From positions 1 to 40,873 of the forward strand of contig JALKBU010000429.1 of the NCBI GenBank assembly GCA_023091735.1: a stretch of 40,873 nucleotides of DNA, read 5' to 3'. The stretch comes from Trichomonas tenax (taxonomy: Eukaryota; Parabasalia; Trichomonadida; Trichomonadidae). This document shows positions 9,833 to 20,300 of the stretch, piece after piece (position 1 is the stretch's first letter; each line of letters begins with the position of its first letter). Position numbers and translations under genes: made by a program. The notes beneath the pieces were generated by a model, which was not told where the DNA came from, did not search any database, and saw only the letters and a program-made list of their open reading frames with translations.

Positions 9833-12460
9833 ATGGAGGGCCGATTTGCTTATAACGCGATAAATAGAGGTCAAGTGATCCGCTGTATCGTGCAGGCAAA
9901 GGAGGTCATAACTTCTTATGTCAAAAAAGACTGTCTTCTGCTTGTCTCTAACTCACATTTCGAACAATTACTGACAAATCAGGCAGATTCGATAAAAAGC
10001 TTTTCGTGGTTCAATCTGACGAAAATAAGGAATACTGGTGTCACTCTTTTGATTTCTTTCGGTAAAATGAAATTTAACTTTGTTTCTTCACAAATGAACA
10101 AGCTTTACGCTGCGATCAGTGACATCCTACCAAGGATTTTGCTCCCGACAGAGCTGAAATCAGCCGAATTTTACCCAGCAAAAGGCATTAACGTACATCC
10201 AACCGGTTTAAGCTGCTTAATTCGCCTTAAGGAGAAGTCAAACTCGTCACCCTTGCGTCTTAATGTAAGTACGCAATCGTATTTTAAGAGATTTTTAACA
10301 TATCAAGAGCAAATCTGTAATTTGTCGAAATTCCCCGACCCAACCAATTCAATTCCTTTGATTTTAGATGTTTTACCTCTCTGCTCCGAAGTGAAAGAAA
10401 TTATTATACCATCTGTTTCAAGAGTTGATTCATACGGAAAAATTTGCAATTTTGTTGCTGAACAAAGTAATATTGAACACATTGAAGTCGAAGGACCAAT
10501 CACAAAGAATTATGACCGGTTCCTCCACAATATCGAAGGAAATAAGAACCTAAATCTGAAAGGTTTAACATTCATTGATTCTAGAATGACAGCACGCAAT
10601 CTCGAGATATTATCAGATGCAATCAAAGAGAAGAATATTGTTTGCCTTGGTTTGAAGCGCGCTGTTTCACCAGAAACAAATGAATTTTTCTATCACACAT
10701 TTTTAGGCAGAAATGTTGGACACAGACTTAACTATCTTAATTTAGACAAGATGGTTAAACCAGATGTCGAATTAATTTTGCAATATTGCCCCAATTTGCA
10801 AGTATTATCTTTAGCAAATTGCAATCTTGATATTTCGCAAGTTGCTGCGAATCTAACATCGAAGCAGGCCGCGGGACTTCGTTCCGTCAACCTGAGCTTC
10901 AATGTTTGCAAGGAATCAACAGCAAGATCACTTCGCATTTCGCCAACAATTTGCCACATGATGATTAACAGTGTTACGTGGGGCGAAAAGACTCTTCCTG
11001 AGTTCATTCAAACGCTGACACACAGCATCAAGCAGGGCCTCCATTTATCCATCTCGGATGCAGATGCTACAACTGATGAATGGATCAGATTATTCTCATA
11101 TTTCCGCCAGACAAAGTTCACCGGTCTTCATTCTCTTGTTTGGTGCTCGAATCCGATCCACAACAGGCTTTTCGACTTCTTGTCCAAGAACAAAGAACTC
11201 GTTCACTTGGATATCAGTGGATGCTTCATTCAGCAAGAAAAAGAGTCAATGCAGTCATTCGTCAATTACCTCAACAAGCAATCAACGCTCAGATCACTCA
11301 TTCTCAAAGGCAACACGACATCATACATCGGAAACTTCATGCCAAACATCTTAACAGCTGTTGAAGCTGCAAAGAACATCAAATATCTCGACATCAGCGG
11401 TAACAAAGGTGGAAATATTTCAATTGATGCGGTCAGAACTTTAATTAATGGGAGATCAAGCATTGAAAGTATTGTTTTCGATGGATGTGAGCCAGAAAGT
11501 TCAGAATCAATAATTGAACTTTTACAGTCATGCACTCGCAGCGTCACAAACGCGGCTATTTCATTCCCAGCTTCTGATCTTGAAACATTAGTTCATCGCG
11601 GAAAAATCAATCAAGAAGCAGTTGAAAAGTTGAAGACAACATTAATGTTTGAAGCTGCACTAACTGCATCACCATTCGATGCGCCTTTCTATCTGTATCA
11701 TGACAATCCAACACCGCAATTCCCATCATACATCAGACAAACATTATTATTGTCTGCACCGCCACAGAATGATGAAATCAGCGAAATGTACACTCTTGAT
11801 AACATCGAGCTCGAAAAGGACCTCGTTAAGGCAAAGCCAAGGAAGCCCAAGAAATCATCGAGTGCTGCTCATGACGCAAGCTCTAACGCGGATGGCGACA
11901 GTGTTAGAAAGAAGAAGAAGAGAGTTGTCAAGAAATCATCAACGATAATTCCTGCAGAAAAGAATGAAGCAGATCCACAAACTCTTCAGCCATCAAATCG
12001 TCCTACAAGCTCGAGAAGGAAAGAAGAGCCTAAAATTGAAGATAGCAATCAAGATTTGTCAATGGAAGCAACTCTTGAATCAATTCTTCCGGATACTTCT
12101 GAGCTTGGAGAAATCTCCACATATGTTCTTGAAGTCTTAAGCGATGAAGAAACTAAGCCAGACAAGAAGTCAGCGGAGAAGCAGAGTGTTGCTTCTTCGG
12201 CAAACGATGATGAACCTAAAAAGAAGAAGAAAGTTACACGTAAAAAGAAGAAAGCACACACGAGCAGTTCTCAAGCACCTCCGCCACCTCTTGCTGCACC
12301 CTCTCCAGAACAGAAGAAGGATGGAACATTAGATTGGAGGATGCCCGTTCAATATACTTTCTTCGATGGCATAGAAAAGCTTTGGAGACATGCAAATCTT
12401 CGATTCGGCCTCCAAGCTCTTCATAATGAATTACATGCTATGCGTCCTGAGAAGAAGTAA
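9833..12460 (+). CDS. Leucine-rich-repeat protein, CARMIL-like
   Basis: 875 aa. Residues ~1-105 look like a small beta-rich PH-type domain, followed to about residue 600 by irregular ribonuclease-inhibitor-type LRRs (for example YLNLDKMVKPDVELILQYC, LQVLSLANCNLD, LVHLDISGC, IKYLDISGNKGG). A disordered tail follows, with Lys-rich runs (RKKKKRVVKK near 691 and PKKKKKVTRKKKK near 795) and a proline run PPPPLAAP near 818. This order (PH, LRR, basic/proline-rich tail) is that of CARMIL proteins, which regulate actin capping protein at membranes. I cannot see a convincing capping-protein-interaction motif, so CARMIL function is inference. The conserved-looking last 40 residues (WRMPVQYTFFDGIEKLW) are unexplained. 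The ATG is embedded in the recurrent TTTACATG sequence; there is no nearby alternative Met. Confidence 0.7.
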   Translation: MEGRFAYNAINRGQVIRCIVQAKEVITSYVKKDCLLLVSNSHFEQLLTNQADSIKSFSWFNLTKIRNTGVTLLISFGKMKFNFVSSQMNKLYAAISDILPRILLPTELKSAEFYPAKGINVHPTGLSCLIRLKEKSNSSPLRLNVSTQSYFKRFLTYQEQICNLSKFPDPTNSIPLILDVLPLCSEVKEIIIPSVSRVDSYGKICNFVAEQSNIEHIEVEGPITKNYDRFLHNIEGNKNLNLKGLTFIDSRMTARNLEILSDAIKEKNIVCLGLKRAVSPETNEFFYHTFLGRNVGHRLNYLNLDKMVKPDVELILQYCPNLQVLSLANCNLDISQVAANLTSKQAAGLRSVNLSFNVCKESTARSLRISPTICHMMINSVTWGEKTLPEFIQTLTHSIKQGLHLSISDADATTDEWIRLFSYFRQTKFTGLHSLVWCSNPIHNRLFDFLSKNKELVHLDISGCFIQQEKESMQSFVNYLNKQSTLRSLILKGNTTSYIGNFMPNILTAVEAAKNIKYLDISGNKGGNISIDAVRTLINGRSSIESIVFDGCEPESSESIIELLQSCTRSVTNAAISFPASDLETLVHRGKINQEAVEKLKTTLMFEAALTASPFDAPFYLYHDNPTPQFPSYIRQTLLLSAPPQNDEISEMYTLDNIELEKDLVKAKPRKPKKSSSAAHDASSNADGDSVRKKKKRVVKKSSTIIPAEKNEADPQTLQPSNRPTSSRRKEEPKIEDSNQDLSMEATLESILPDTSELGEISTYVLEVLSDEETKPDKKSAEKQSVASSANDDEPKKKKKVTRKKKKAHTSSSQAPPPPLAAPSPEQKKDGTLDWRMPVQYTFFDGIEKLWRHANLRFGLQALHNELHAMRPEKK

Positions 12461-12825
12461 TGTTCTTATATATAAAATAATGTTTTTTTTTTGTTATTAT
12501 ATGAAATGTAACTTTTCATACGATTTTCAATTGGGGACAAAATTTTGATATCAAAAATAAAATCTATGTGATTGCCCCAATCAGATTTAATTGAAGTAAA
12601 ATTGACTTTAATGCTCTAATGTTGTTAAGCTGGATATTTGATGTGATTGAAGTGAATATCGCTCAATTTTAATCAATTTGATTGAGGATATGATTGGCTA
12701 AAGAATGCTTATGACTGTAATAGACTTTTATTTGAATTGATCAATCATTGATTAAATTTTTGATGTGCTGTTGCGCCCGTAACTTGCCAAAAATTAAAAT
12801 AAAACTTGACAGGACGATAAAATAA
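12461..12825. other. Intergenic region between LRR and Bet3 genes
   Basis: 365 bp, AT-rich. It contains a 10-T run shortly after the LRR stop and a 14-bp palindrome TTTTGATATCAAAA near 12543-12556. No coding region and no clear initiator before the next ATG. Confidence 0.5.
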
Positions 12826-13329
12826 ATGAGTGTGAACGTCGAACTTTTTTCATTGACATATGGTTCGCTCGTTCGTTCCATTGTCACAGAGACAAACAAC
12901 ATCAACGACGCGAATAACAAACTTAGTAAGATTGGCGTAAATATTGGAAACAGAATAACAGATGATTTCGTCGTCCACGCCGATAAATGCCGCTTCAAAT
13001 CGCTCAAGGAGGCGTGCGATATGCTCGCTGATTATTCTTTCAAGACATATCTCGGCATCAACGCTATTGTTAAAGAGCCTTCCGATAATCGCTGCGTAAT
13101 TAGTTTCTCAGACAACCCAATCACTCGCTACGTCATCCTTCCGCCTGAATATCAGGGCCTTATCTATCTTATGCCACTTTTGAGCGCAATTAAGACATCA
13201 CTCGGTCAACTTCACTACAATGTCGAAGTCAATCTCATCAATGATATGCTCCACGGAAAGCCAAGCAACGACATCGAAATCAAGTTGATCGAAATTATGG
13301 ACGATTTACCACCTGGCGAATATATTTAA
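12826..13329 (+). CDS. BET3: TRAPP complex subunit Bet3 (TRAPPC3)
   Basis: Core subunit of the TRAPP tethering complex, acting in ER-Golgi and intra-Golgi transport as part of the Ypt1/Rab1 exchange factor. At 167 aa it is slightly shorter than animal/fungal Bet3. Family landmarks include the N-terminal ELFSLTYGSLV, the KIGVNIGNRITDDF segment, the FKTYLGINA strand, ISFSDNPITRYVILP, and the C-terminal helix with IKTSLGQLHYNVEVNLINDMLHG. The usual palmitoylated cysteine of Bet3 sits in the CRF region of many orthologues; a Cys is present here in ADKCRFKS. The stop codon is followed by AAATTT, giving a TAAA sequence like the trichomonad poly(A) signal. It is convergent with the ASCT gene. Confidence 0.88.
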   Translation: MSVNVELFSLTYGSLVRSIVTETNNINDANNKLSKIGVNIGNRITDDFVVHADKCRFKSLKEACDMLADYSFKTYLGINAIVKEPSDNRCVISFSDNPITRYVILPPEYQGLIYLMPLLSAIKTSLGQLHYNVEVNLINDMLHGKPSNDIEIKLIEIMDDLPPGEYI

Positions 13330-13656
13330 ATTTATTTTATTATATATATGTTATATAATACAAATGAAATATACTCTCTATAGCGCGCAAATATATGCCG
13401 TAATAGTTTCGCTTTTTGCTAATAAACATTTAAATATTTTGAAATACATTGGAGAAATGCAACATCTCCATTAAGATACTGTGTCTAATGTGTTAGCGAA
13501 CTCGGGGCATGCTTATAACACAAGATTTCTTTGTCAGACAATATAATATTGTAAATTTATTTTTCACTAATTGCTATCGAATTCATATACTAAATAATGC
13601 AAAATATAATAACTGTTTGTGTAATTTTTGAAAAATTAATTGCATATTTAAAAGAC
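13330..13656. other. Convergent intergenic region
   Basis: 327 bp between the 3' ends of Bet3 and ASCT. It is AT-rich with no ORF, repeat or RNA gene that I can support. Confidence 0.5.
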
Positions 13657-15228
13657 TTACCAGCTGTCGAGGTGCATTGTGCCCTTCTTCTTGAGGTTCT
13701 CCTGCATCTTGAAGACCTTGGAGAGCATCTGTGGCTCGTGGCCGGCGCCCTTTGGCTGTGTAGCCTTGATGGCCATGTTGAGGTACTCTCTCATCTGGTC
13801 CTTGTAGTCTGGGTGGACTGTCTTCTCGATCATGAGCCTTGCGCGCTCGACTGGAGCGAGGCCACGAAGATCAGCAAGACCCTGCTCTGTGACGATGACG
13901 TCAAGATCGTGCTCTGTGTGGTCGATGTGTGTGCACATTGGGACGACGCAGGAGATGCCTGTCTTGTCTGTCTTTGTCTTACGAGCGGATGGGCAGTGCA
14001 TGATGGAGAGGTAGCCATTTCTAAGGAAGTCACCAGAGCCACCGAGACCGTTGACGAGCTTGGTGCCATTGATGAGTGTGGAGTTGGCGTGGCCGAAGAT
14101 ATCGACTTCGACTGGTGTATTCATGGCGATAACACCAAGGCGGCGGATAACTTCTGGGGAGTTGGAGATTGCCTGTGGACGAAGGACGAACTTGTTCTTG
14201 TAGAAGTCGAAGTTGTCGTAGAGCTTGTCCCACTTGGAGAGTGTGAGGGATGTGGAAGAGCCGAACTTCAGCTTGCCAGAGTCGAACATTGGGAGCATAG
14301 CTTCCTGGAGAACTTCTGTGTAGACAGTGAGGTTGCCGAATGGAGAATCGTTTAGGCCATCGACGACAGCGTTAGCGATGTTGCCGACACCGGACTGGAG
14401 TGGGTAAAGGTTCTCTAGAAGGCGGCCCTGCTTAACTTCGTTCTGGAAGAAGTCGACAATGTGGCCAGCGATAGCCTTAGCTGTGGCATCAGCACCTTTA
14501 ACTGAGCGGCCTGGGAAGATAGCGTTTGACTCGACAACAGCGACGACCTTACGTGGGTCGATCTTGACGGAGAGGTCACCAATGCGGGAGTCAACGGATG
14601 TGATGTTGTATGGCTTGCCCGGTGGCTTCCATGGGGCGACGATATCATGGCAACCCTTGAAAGATGGGATAGCTGTGTTGAGCTCGATGATGATCTTGTC
14701 AGCAGCGTTGCAGAATTCAACAGCAGAGCCGACAGCACCAGCGAGGACGATTGAGCCGTCAGCAAGGATTTCTGTGGCCTCGATGATAGCGAGATCGATA
14801 CCACCACCACGGTTCTTTGTGTAGAAGCCCCATGTGAGGTCCTGTGGGAACATAGAAAGGTGCTTATCAGCGAACATTGTAGTACCGGAGTTGATGTTCT
14901 TCTTGAGGTTAGCACCATTCTGGTATGGGTAACGGCGAGCGATCATGCCGTTCTTAGCCCATCTGTCTTCGTTCTTAGCACCTGAGGAGGCACCGATGAA
15001 CATGTTGAAGCGGAGCTTGCCCTGAAGTTTGTTCTTCTCAACATACTCAGCAAGGGCGATTGGGACGACCTTTGGATCGCCGACTGGTGTAAAGCCGGAC
15101 CAGCCGATTGACATTCCGTCCTTGAAGATTGGGATGCAGTCCGCTGGCTTGCATACCTTGGCCATGTAAGGCTCATAGGCGCAGCGAGACTTGAGGGATG
15201 CCAACGCACGCGATGATGACGAGAGCAT
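13657..15228 (-). CDS. Acetate:succinate CoA-transferase / acetyl-CoA hydrolase family, hydrogenosomal
   Basis: Transfers CoA from acetyl-CoA to succinate, releasing acetate; the succinyl-CoA formed feeds substrate-level ATP synthesis in hydrogenosomes. At 523 aa it has both acetyl-CoA hydrolase/transferase domains. Key residues: the catalytic Glu in VYTEVLQEAM (Glu305), the glycine-rich GVGNIANAV (280-288) and the GLGGSGDF CoA-site motif. The N-terminus MLSSSSRALASLKSRCAYE is a classic short hydrogenosomal presequence, Ser/Leu-rich with Arg near the expected cleavage site. Codon third positions are strongly G/C-biased compared with neighbours, as expected for an abundantly expressed gene, and this opens long false frames on the opposite strand. 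Upstream on its strand is TTCACTTTTAAAGAAATG, a near-perfect trichomonad initiator about 12 nt before the ATG. Confidence 0.93.
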   Translation of the reverse strand: MLSSSSRALASLKSRCAYEPYMAKVCKPADCIPIFKDGMSIGWSGFTPVGDPKVVPIALAEYVEKNKLQGKLRFNMFIGASSGAKNEDRWAKNGMIARRYPYQNGANLKKNINSGTTMFADKHLSMFPQDLTWGFYTKNRGGGIDLAIIEATEILADGSIVLAGAVGSAVEFCNAADKIIIELNTAIPSFKGCHDIVAPWKPPGKPYNITSVDSRIGDLSVKIDPRKVVAVVESNAIFPGRSVKGADATAKAIAGHIVDFFQNEVKQGRLLENLYPLQSGVGNIANAVVDGLNDSPFGNLTVYTEVLQEAMLPMFDSGKLKFGSSTSLTLSKWDKLYDNFDFYKNKFVLRPQAISNSPEVIRRLGVIAMNTPVEVDIFGHANSTLINGTKLVNGLGGSGDFLRNGYLSIMHCPSARKTKTDKTGISCVVPMCTHIDHTEHDLDVIVTEQGLADLRGLAPVERARLMIEKTVHPDYKDQMREYLNMAIKATQPKGAGHEPQMLSKVFKMQENLKKKGTMHLDSW

Positions 15229-15949
15229 TTCTTTAAAAGTGAATTTGTTAACAGTTCATAATTTTTTTACAGATGGTCACTTCACCTTTATAAGGATGCT
15301 CATATAATGGTATTTTAATTCCGATCATTTTTCCGAAAATATGTGTCACGTTTTCAAATCCGGTTAATTTTTCAAAAATCTAAATAAATGAATTTCTATG
15401 GGAAGCATTGGGAAAATGACCGACAACGGCGTCTAAAAGTGAATAACGAACAAAAGTTTACACCATAATCGTCGCATCAGAACTGCTTTGGAAAAGTTTT
15501 TTATTGTTGAATAAAATAGATGCTTAATAACAATAACACCTTCTACATGTAAGTTCTCTTCAATCTACTGGTTAGTTTGGAAAAATTTACAATGTTCATG
15601 AATGAACCATTTTGATCGTGATTATATTTAGCATAGTTCATATGTATCACAATATGTATACATACTAATACATGTGGAGAATATGATCAAACTAATCTCA
15701 TTCCAAAATGTTCAATTTTAAAAATTCGAGTTTATATTGAAAAATCAGATGTCAATAATTTTTCTATCACTGCATAATATATCATATGATAACATTATGC
15801 GAACCTATCCAACCATACAGAATGCCGCAAAATCAACTTAATGTTGCTGTAATAACTACTTTTTATAATTTGGCATGTAAAGTTAATTTTGGCAAACAAA
15901 ATGGGGTTTGAATAATTTATGTAGGGGATTTTCACCGGTGAAAAACAAA
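15229..15949. other. Divergent intergenic region (ASCT / Vps28)
   Basis: About 720 bp serving two divergent genes. It contains the ASCT initiator, one reversed TGTAAAC (15456-15462), and an exact palindrome directly before Vps28. The middle is AT-rich without ORFs. Confidence 0.55.
15929..15944. promoter_or_regulatory. 16-bp perfect palindrome 5 nt before the Vps28 start
   Basis: TTTTCACCGGTGAAAA is self-complementary over 16 bp and ends five bases before the ATG at 15950. Its left half (TTTTCACC) resembles an initiator. It could be a dimeric factor site or a short 5'-UTR hairpin. Confidence 0.5.
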
Positions 15950-16930
15950 ATGAATTATCCGGGAAATGCGTATAACCCGATGGCAGGAGCAATGCCAGGC
16001 GGCGGTTCTCCATACGGAATCACACCGACACAGGGATACCAACCGAATGCCCGTCCCCCACAATACGGCGGACCAGGCGCTCCAGCTCAATATCCTAATT
16101 CAAATCCTTATCCAGGCACCGCTCCATCTCCATATCCTAACTCCGCACCAGGCCCATACCCAGGAGCTTATCCTCCACCTTATCCAGGTGCTTCTCCAAG
16201 CCCAGTTGGCGCTCCACCGCCATATAACTCGAATCCTTTCCCAGCTGGCGGCGCTCCTTCACCGTATGCCTCAGGCTCATCTCCACTCGCTCAACCATCA
16301 CGTTCTGGAAGCAATCCTTCGTTTGGATATCCAACTGTCCAGAAAATTCAATTCCAATTCCAGCGCAGAGATCAGGATAAATACGCAAATCTTTACTCAA
16401 TAATCGCAGCTGCAGAAGCTCTCTATCAAGAAAAAATGGACGATACTGTCAAACCAGAAGATTTCAAGAAAGAAATCGGCAAACTTCGTGAAAACTTCAA
16501 CGTTGTCACAAAGGTCCTCAAGATGGGCAAGGAACAAGTTGAGGCTTTCTGTGATGGAGTTGATCTTCCATGCTCATTCGCTTTGCTCGCTCTTTACAGC
16601 GAACACGATGATGAGCCAGCGAGATCCTCCAAGCTTACATTCAGTGAAATGGCTGAACTCGGTTCATTCATTGTCGAAATCAACGACTTCATTTCTCTCA
16701 ATAGACCATGTTCTGAAATCAAGACAACATGGGACAAGATCACACACATCTACCAAAAGACACCTTTCTTCAATCTTAATAAGGAAATGCGCGAGAAGTA
16801 TGAAAACAATAATAAGACTCTTAAGGAGATGAATCCACACCAAAATCTTAACCCAACATTAGCGCAAGACCTTCAGTATGATATTACTCTCATGTTCGAA
16901 GAGTTCAAGAGATTCCAGGATTCTCGCTAA
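15950..16930 (+). CDS. VPS28: ESCRT-I subunit Vps28 with proline-rich N-terminal extension
   Basis: 326 aa. The last ~200 residues fit Vps28: an N-terminal core-assembly domain (DKYANLYSIIAAAEALYQE ... FNVVTKVLKMGKEQVEAFC) and a C-terminal four-helix domain (ELGSFIVEINDFISL ... WDKITHIYQKTPFF ... QYDITLMFEEFKRFQDS). Vps28 joins Vps23/Tsg101 and Vps37 in ESCRT-I for multivesicular-body sorting. Residues ~10-125 are an extension of PYPGA/PYPNS-type repeats rich in Pro, Tyr, Gly and Ser, not typical of Vps28, which is usually about 220-240 aa. The open frame begins at a TTG (15908); the first ATG, directly after the palindrome, gives MNYPGNAYNPM and is preferred. Confidence 0.82.
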   Translation: MNYPGNAYNPMAGAMPGGGSPYGITPTQGYQPNARPPQYGGPGAPAQYPNSNPYPGTAPSPYPNSAPGPYPGAYPPPYPGASPSPVGAPPPYNSNPFPAGGAPSPYASGSSPLAQPSRSGSNPSFGYPTVQKIQFQFQRRDQDKYANLYSIIAAAEALYQEKMDDTVKPEDFKKEIGKLRENFNVVTKVLKMGKEQVEAFCDGVDLPCSFALLALYSEHDDEPARSSKLTFSEMAELGSFIVEINDFISLNRPCSEIKTTWDKITHIYQKTPFFNLNKEMREKYENNNKTLKEMNPHQNLNPTLAQDLQYDITLMFEEFKRFQDSR

Positions 16931-17011
16931 TTTCTAAAAATCTAATTTTTTATCAAAATCTTATGTAAACGCAGCATCATCTAAGTAATTAACATAAATA
17001 ATCTTTTATAT

Positions 17012-17029
17012 GAAGAATGAACATTCTTC
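17012..17029. repeat. Inverted repeat GAAGAATG-AA-CATTCTTC
   Basis: Perfect 8-bp arms with a 2-bp centre, flanked by further partly complementary ATAT, about 80 bp after the Vps28 stop codon. It could be a 3'-end hairpin or a heat-shock-element-like site (GAA/TTC blocks), but the 5-bp phasing of a true HSE is not kept. Confidence 0.5.
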
Positions 17030-17040
17030 CATATGATTAA

Positions 17041-17054
17041 TTTACATGTCAAAA
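17041..17054 (+). promoter_or_regulatory. TTTACATGTCAAAA element
   Basis: Exact match to the recurrent window motif, about 290 bp upstream of the 17343 start. Confidence 0.4.
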
Positions 17055-17236
17055 ATATAAATCTATTACTGAACTAACAAAAAACTATGCTTATCTATTA
17101 ATAGAGCAGATTAATTTGGAGTCCATCTTCATAACATTGTAGGATATAGCCAATATAATGATATTATATATGTTTAATATGGATAACTTTTTGGAATTAA
17201 AATGAGTAGATGTTGAGAAGAAGCAAAAAAAATAAT

Positions 17237-17250
17237 TTTACGTGTCAAAA
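17237..17250 (+). promoter_or_regulatory. TTTACGTGTCAAAA element
   Basis: G variant of the recurrent motif, 93 bp before the 17343 start. It is followed closely by TTGACACTTTTT. Confidence 0.45.
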
Positions 17251-17342
17251 AGTAAAATTCTTGACACTTTTTATTGGATTTGAGAAGAAAAAGGTTTACA
17301 ACAAGAGATTTTCAAACTTTACAAAGAAAAGTTTTTTCACCA

Positions 17343-20300
17343 ATGTCTAGGTCTTTGTCCGATTTGATAGGCCCAATCGGCAAGCAACAGAGGCCACAGA
17401 AGCTGTACGCACTTCTTCATGCGGTAGAAGACTCAATACCAAGAATGAAATATATTTTTAGAGTCGGAAACCTTTTCTTTTGCGTTCAGATAGCAGCACT
17501 ATTTATGGGTCTGTCTGATAATTGCGAATGGAAGTCTGAAACTATCAGAGGAACAATAATTGTCCTATTCAAATGCATTTTTTCATTTTGGACAACAGTT
17601 TCTTCGATTCAAGACTTAGACTATCTCTCATATTCGATTTTCATCATCAATCTCGTTTATTACGCGATTTTCTTTACGATTCTTTACTTTTTATTAGCGA
17701 GGTCAACTCCTTCAAAAATCGCTTTAATACCGCTCGCATGCATACTTGTGGGTATTCACATGCTAATGGTGCCTTCAAGCTTTGCAGTTATCGCTTATTT
17801 CTTCTACGGAGATTATACAAATCACATTCTACAGTTTATTCTGTGTGTTCTCTCTTTGTTTTTGACTTTTCTTGCAACATACATCGAACAAATCATACAA
17901 TTCGGAATACCTAAAAAAGACGCGATAATTAATTTAAGATCAGTAGCATTTCATTATGTGATGTTTATTTTCTATTTCATTGTTCCAAATGTTAATTTCT
18001 ACATCAAGGACAAATTATTTGTCTTTATAATTAACGGAATCTCCCTCGCAATTTGCTTAATTTACATATTTTTCCAAATTCGCCTTTGTCATTCAACGAT
18101 ATTGTTAACATACACACTCGCATCGATTACTGGCTGTTTGATGAATATTCTTCACTCTATCTTCAATTTTGAAGGAGAAACATTTTTCACGTTCTATTTA
18201 ATTATTTTGAACATTGGAATTGTCTTATTGTTCCTTATTTCCTCCTTCACCAAGGAATATATTCTCGTTCCACTGAGAGAAACAATTCAAACACACAACT
18301 TCCAAAAATTAGATAAATATTCGAACTCAACACTCGAGCAAGTCATTATTCTCGGATCTGTAAAGATTGATATGCCAGCAGAGCTTCTTGATTACTTAGA
18401 AATGCGTGCTCCAGACAATTACACGTTCAATGAAATCATATTTTTAATGGCAAAAGATTTAGGTAATGATGCACGTATGAAAAAGGCTCTAGACACGATG
18501 ACTTCGTTAAAGCCAACGAATTTAATTCACAAAATCCGACTTTGCTATTTCGAGAATTTAATCAGACCTACTTTTGTTTCAATTCGTGCTCAAGCCCTTC
18601 TTAAGGACTATTCCAATACACTTGGTATGTTCTGGAACGAAATTGTCAACGATAATGTTGAAAGATTGATTTCTTTGTCAAATGATATTGCCGATAATTA
18701 TCTGGCTTTAACGAACATATTTAACTTATACGGAAAGTCTGGCAAACTTGCTCCTCTATATGATCAACTATGTGAGATCACACAGTTCAATACTGAAATG
18801 AAGAATCAAAGCCTTCAATATGCTTTAGTAACTCGTTCAGGAAACAAGAATGAGCAATCTAACGTTTATTCGCACTGCTCACAGTATATTATTATTTACA
18901 TTGCATTTTTGCTTTATACATTCAACTTTGGCATGAACAGCTGGATCAAATCAGATGTTTCTCAGATGTGGGATGCATCATTCTATTCATATCGAATCAT
19001 TCAATCAATCAACTGCGGATCTTTCATTATTTCATTGATGAAAATGGGCGATGGCTTAAATCTCACGAATCTTACAGACTACGTTTATGATAACTCTCTG
19101 TTCCATACGAAACTGTCGAATTTCACTGCAGATTTGCAACAACTTATTATTTCAATAGGAAATTATACTGCAGAGCTTAAGAAATATGCTGTCCCAGGCA
19201 AATTTGATGGAATCATGTATAAATGGTTCATTCATCCTTTCAACGTTACAAGAGTGTCAATGACAGTTGAAACAGCTATCAGCTATGTCACATCAAGTTT
19301 CCAGGGCGTTGTTTCTGGAGAGCAGCCTCATTATGAAGCTCTGTATATTAAGGACACCGCGAATCTTATTATATACTCGAAAACACTCAATGAAGCGATC
19401 TCGGACCTCAGTGATTATGCTTTAAGTCTGATAACTCTAACGGAACTATTGTGTCGAGTGCAAATGGTTGGCCTTATCATTCTCGGTCCTCTTCTGCTTT
19501 GGCTATTCATGCATTTGATGTCCAAGTCAATGGTTGCTTATTTCCAGCCTTTGTTCAAACTCTCCAAGACCGACCTCATTCAGAAGACTCGAGATCTCAT
19601 GACATGGGTTAAGGAAGCGATTTCAACTACAACAGCTCAAATAGAGGATAACAACGCTCGCTATAACAGAGAATTAATCATTTCAAAGACTCACACACAT
19701 TCTAAAACTAACAAAGATATCGAGAAATCGTTTATCTTCCAAAGAATTCTTGCTTTCTTTATATTTGTGGCAATCACTTGGTCACTTAACGAATACGCTT
19801 GGTTTATGCTGAGAAACAATGCAAAAGATATTGGTATTTCTTCATACGGATTCCTTCTTTCACAGCAATTACTAAAGATCGGTCAACTCTTCTTGCTTGC
19901 AGCAAAGGATGTAATCTATGAAGGCGAAAATCAACCATTCGCATCCAATAGCCTTTACTTGGACACCATTAAATCTTTATCATACAATACCAAGAATGAT
20001 CTGTTTTCTGAAGCTACACTTAATATATTGAAATCGAAATATTCCATTGAGCGATCAAATCTTCTTCAAGAGCCAAATCCAAGAGAATCATTATCTGATA
20101 ATAATAATTACAGATGCAAAGTTAAATCTTCAAAGCAGCATAAGTCTAAAAAGAACTTCAAATTACTTGCTTCGCGGACAATTAATCAAACTGCTACTGA
20201 CAAGATTAGAGCGCAACATAAGAAGAACTTGTTCCAAATGATAGCATTTTCACGTGAAATGGTTACAAATGGTGTCAAAAAGTTCGCTAGCAACACTCCT

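Larger units (their letters stand above)
16931..17342. other. Intergenic region before the large membrane protein gene
   Basis: 412 bp containing a perfect hairpin after the Vps28 stop, two TTTACRTGTCAAAA elements and a TTTTTTCACCA initiator-like sequence ending at the 17343 ATG. Confidence 0.55.

Noticed and set aside
13597..14355. 252-codon plus-strand frame and other long frames opposite ASCT
   Set aside because: They lie antisense to a strongly conserved ASCT gene; G/C-biased third positions remove stops on the other strand. The translations are low-complexity Val/Leu/Asp/Glu-rich with no domain.
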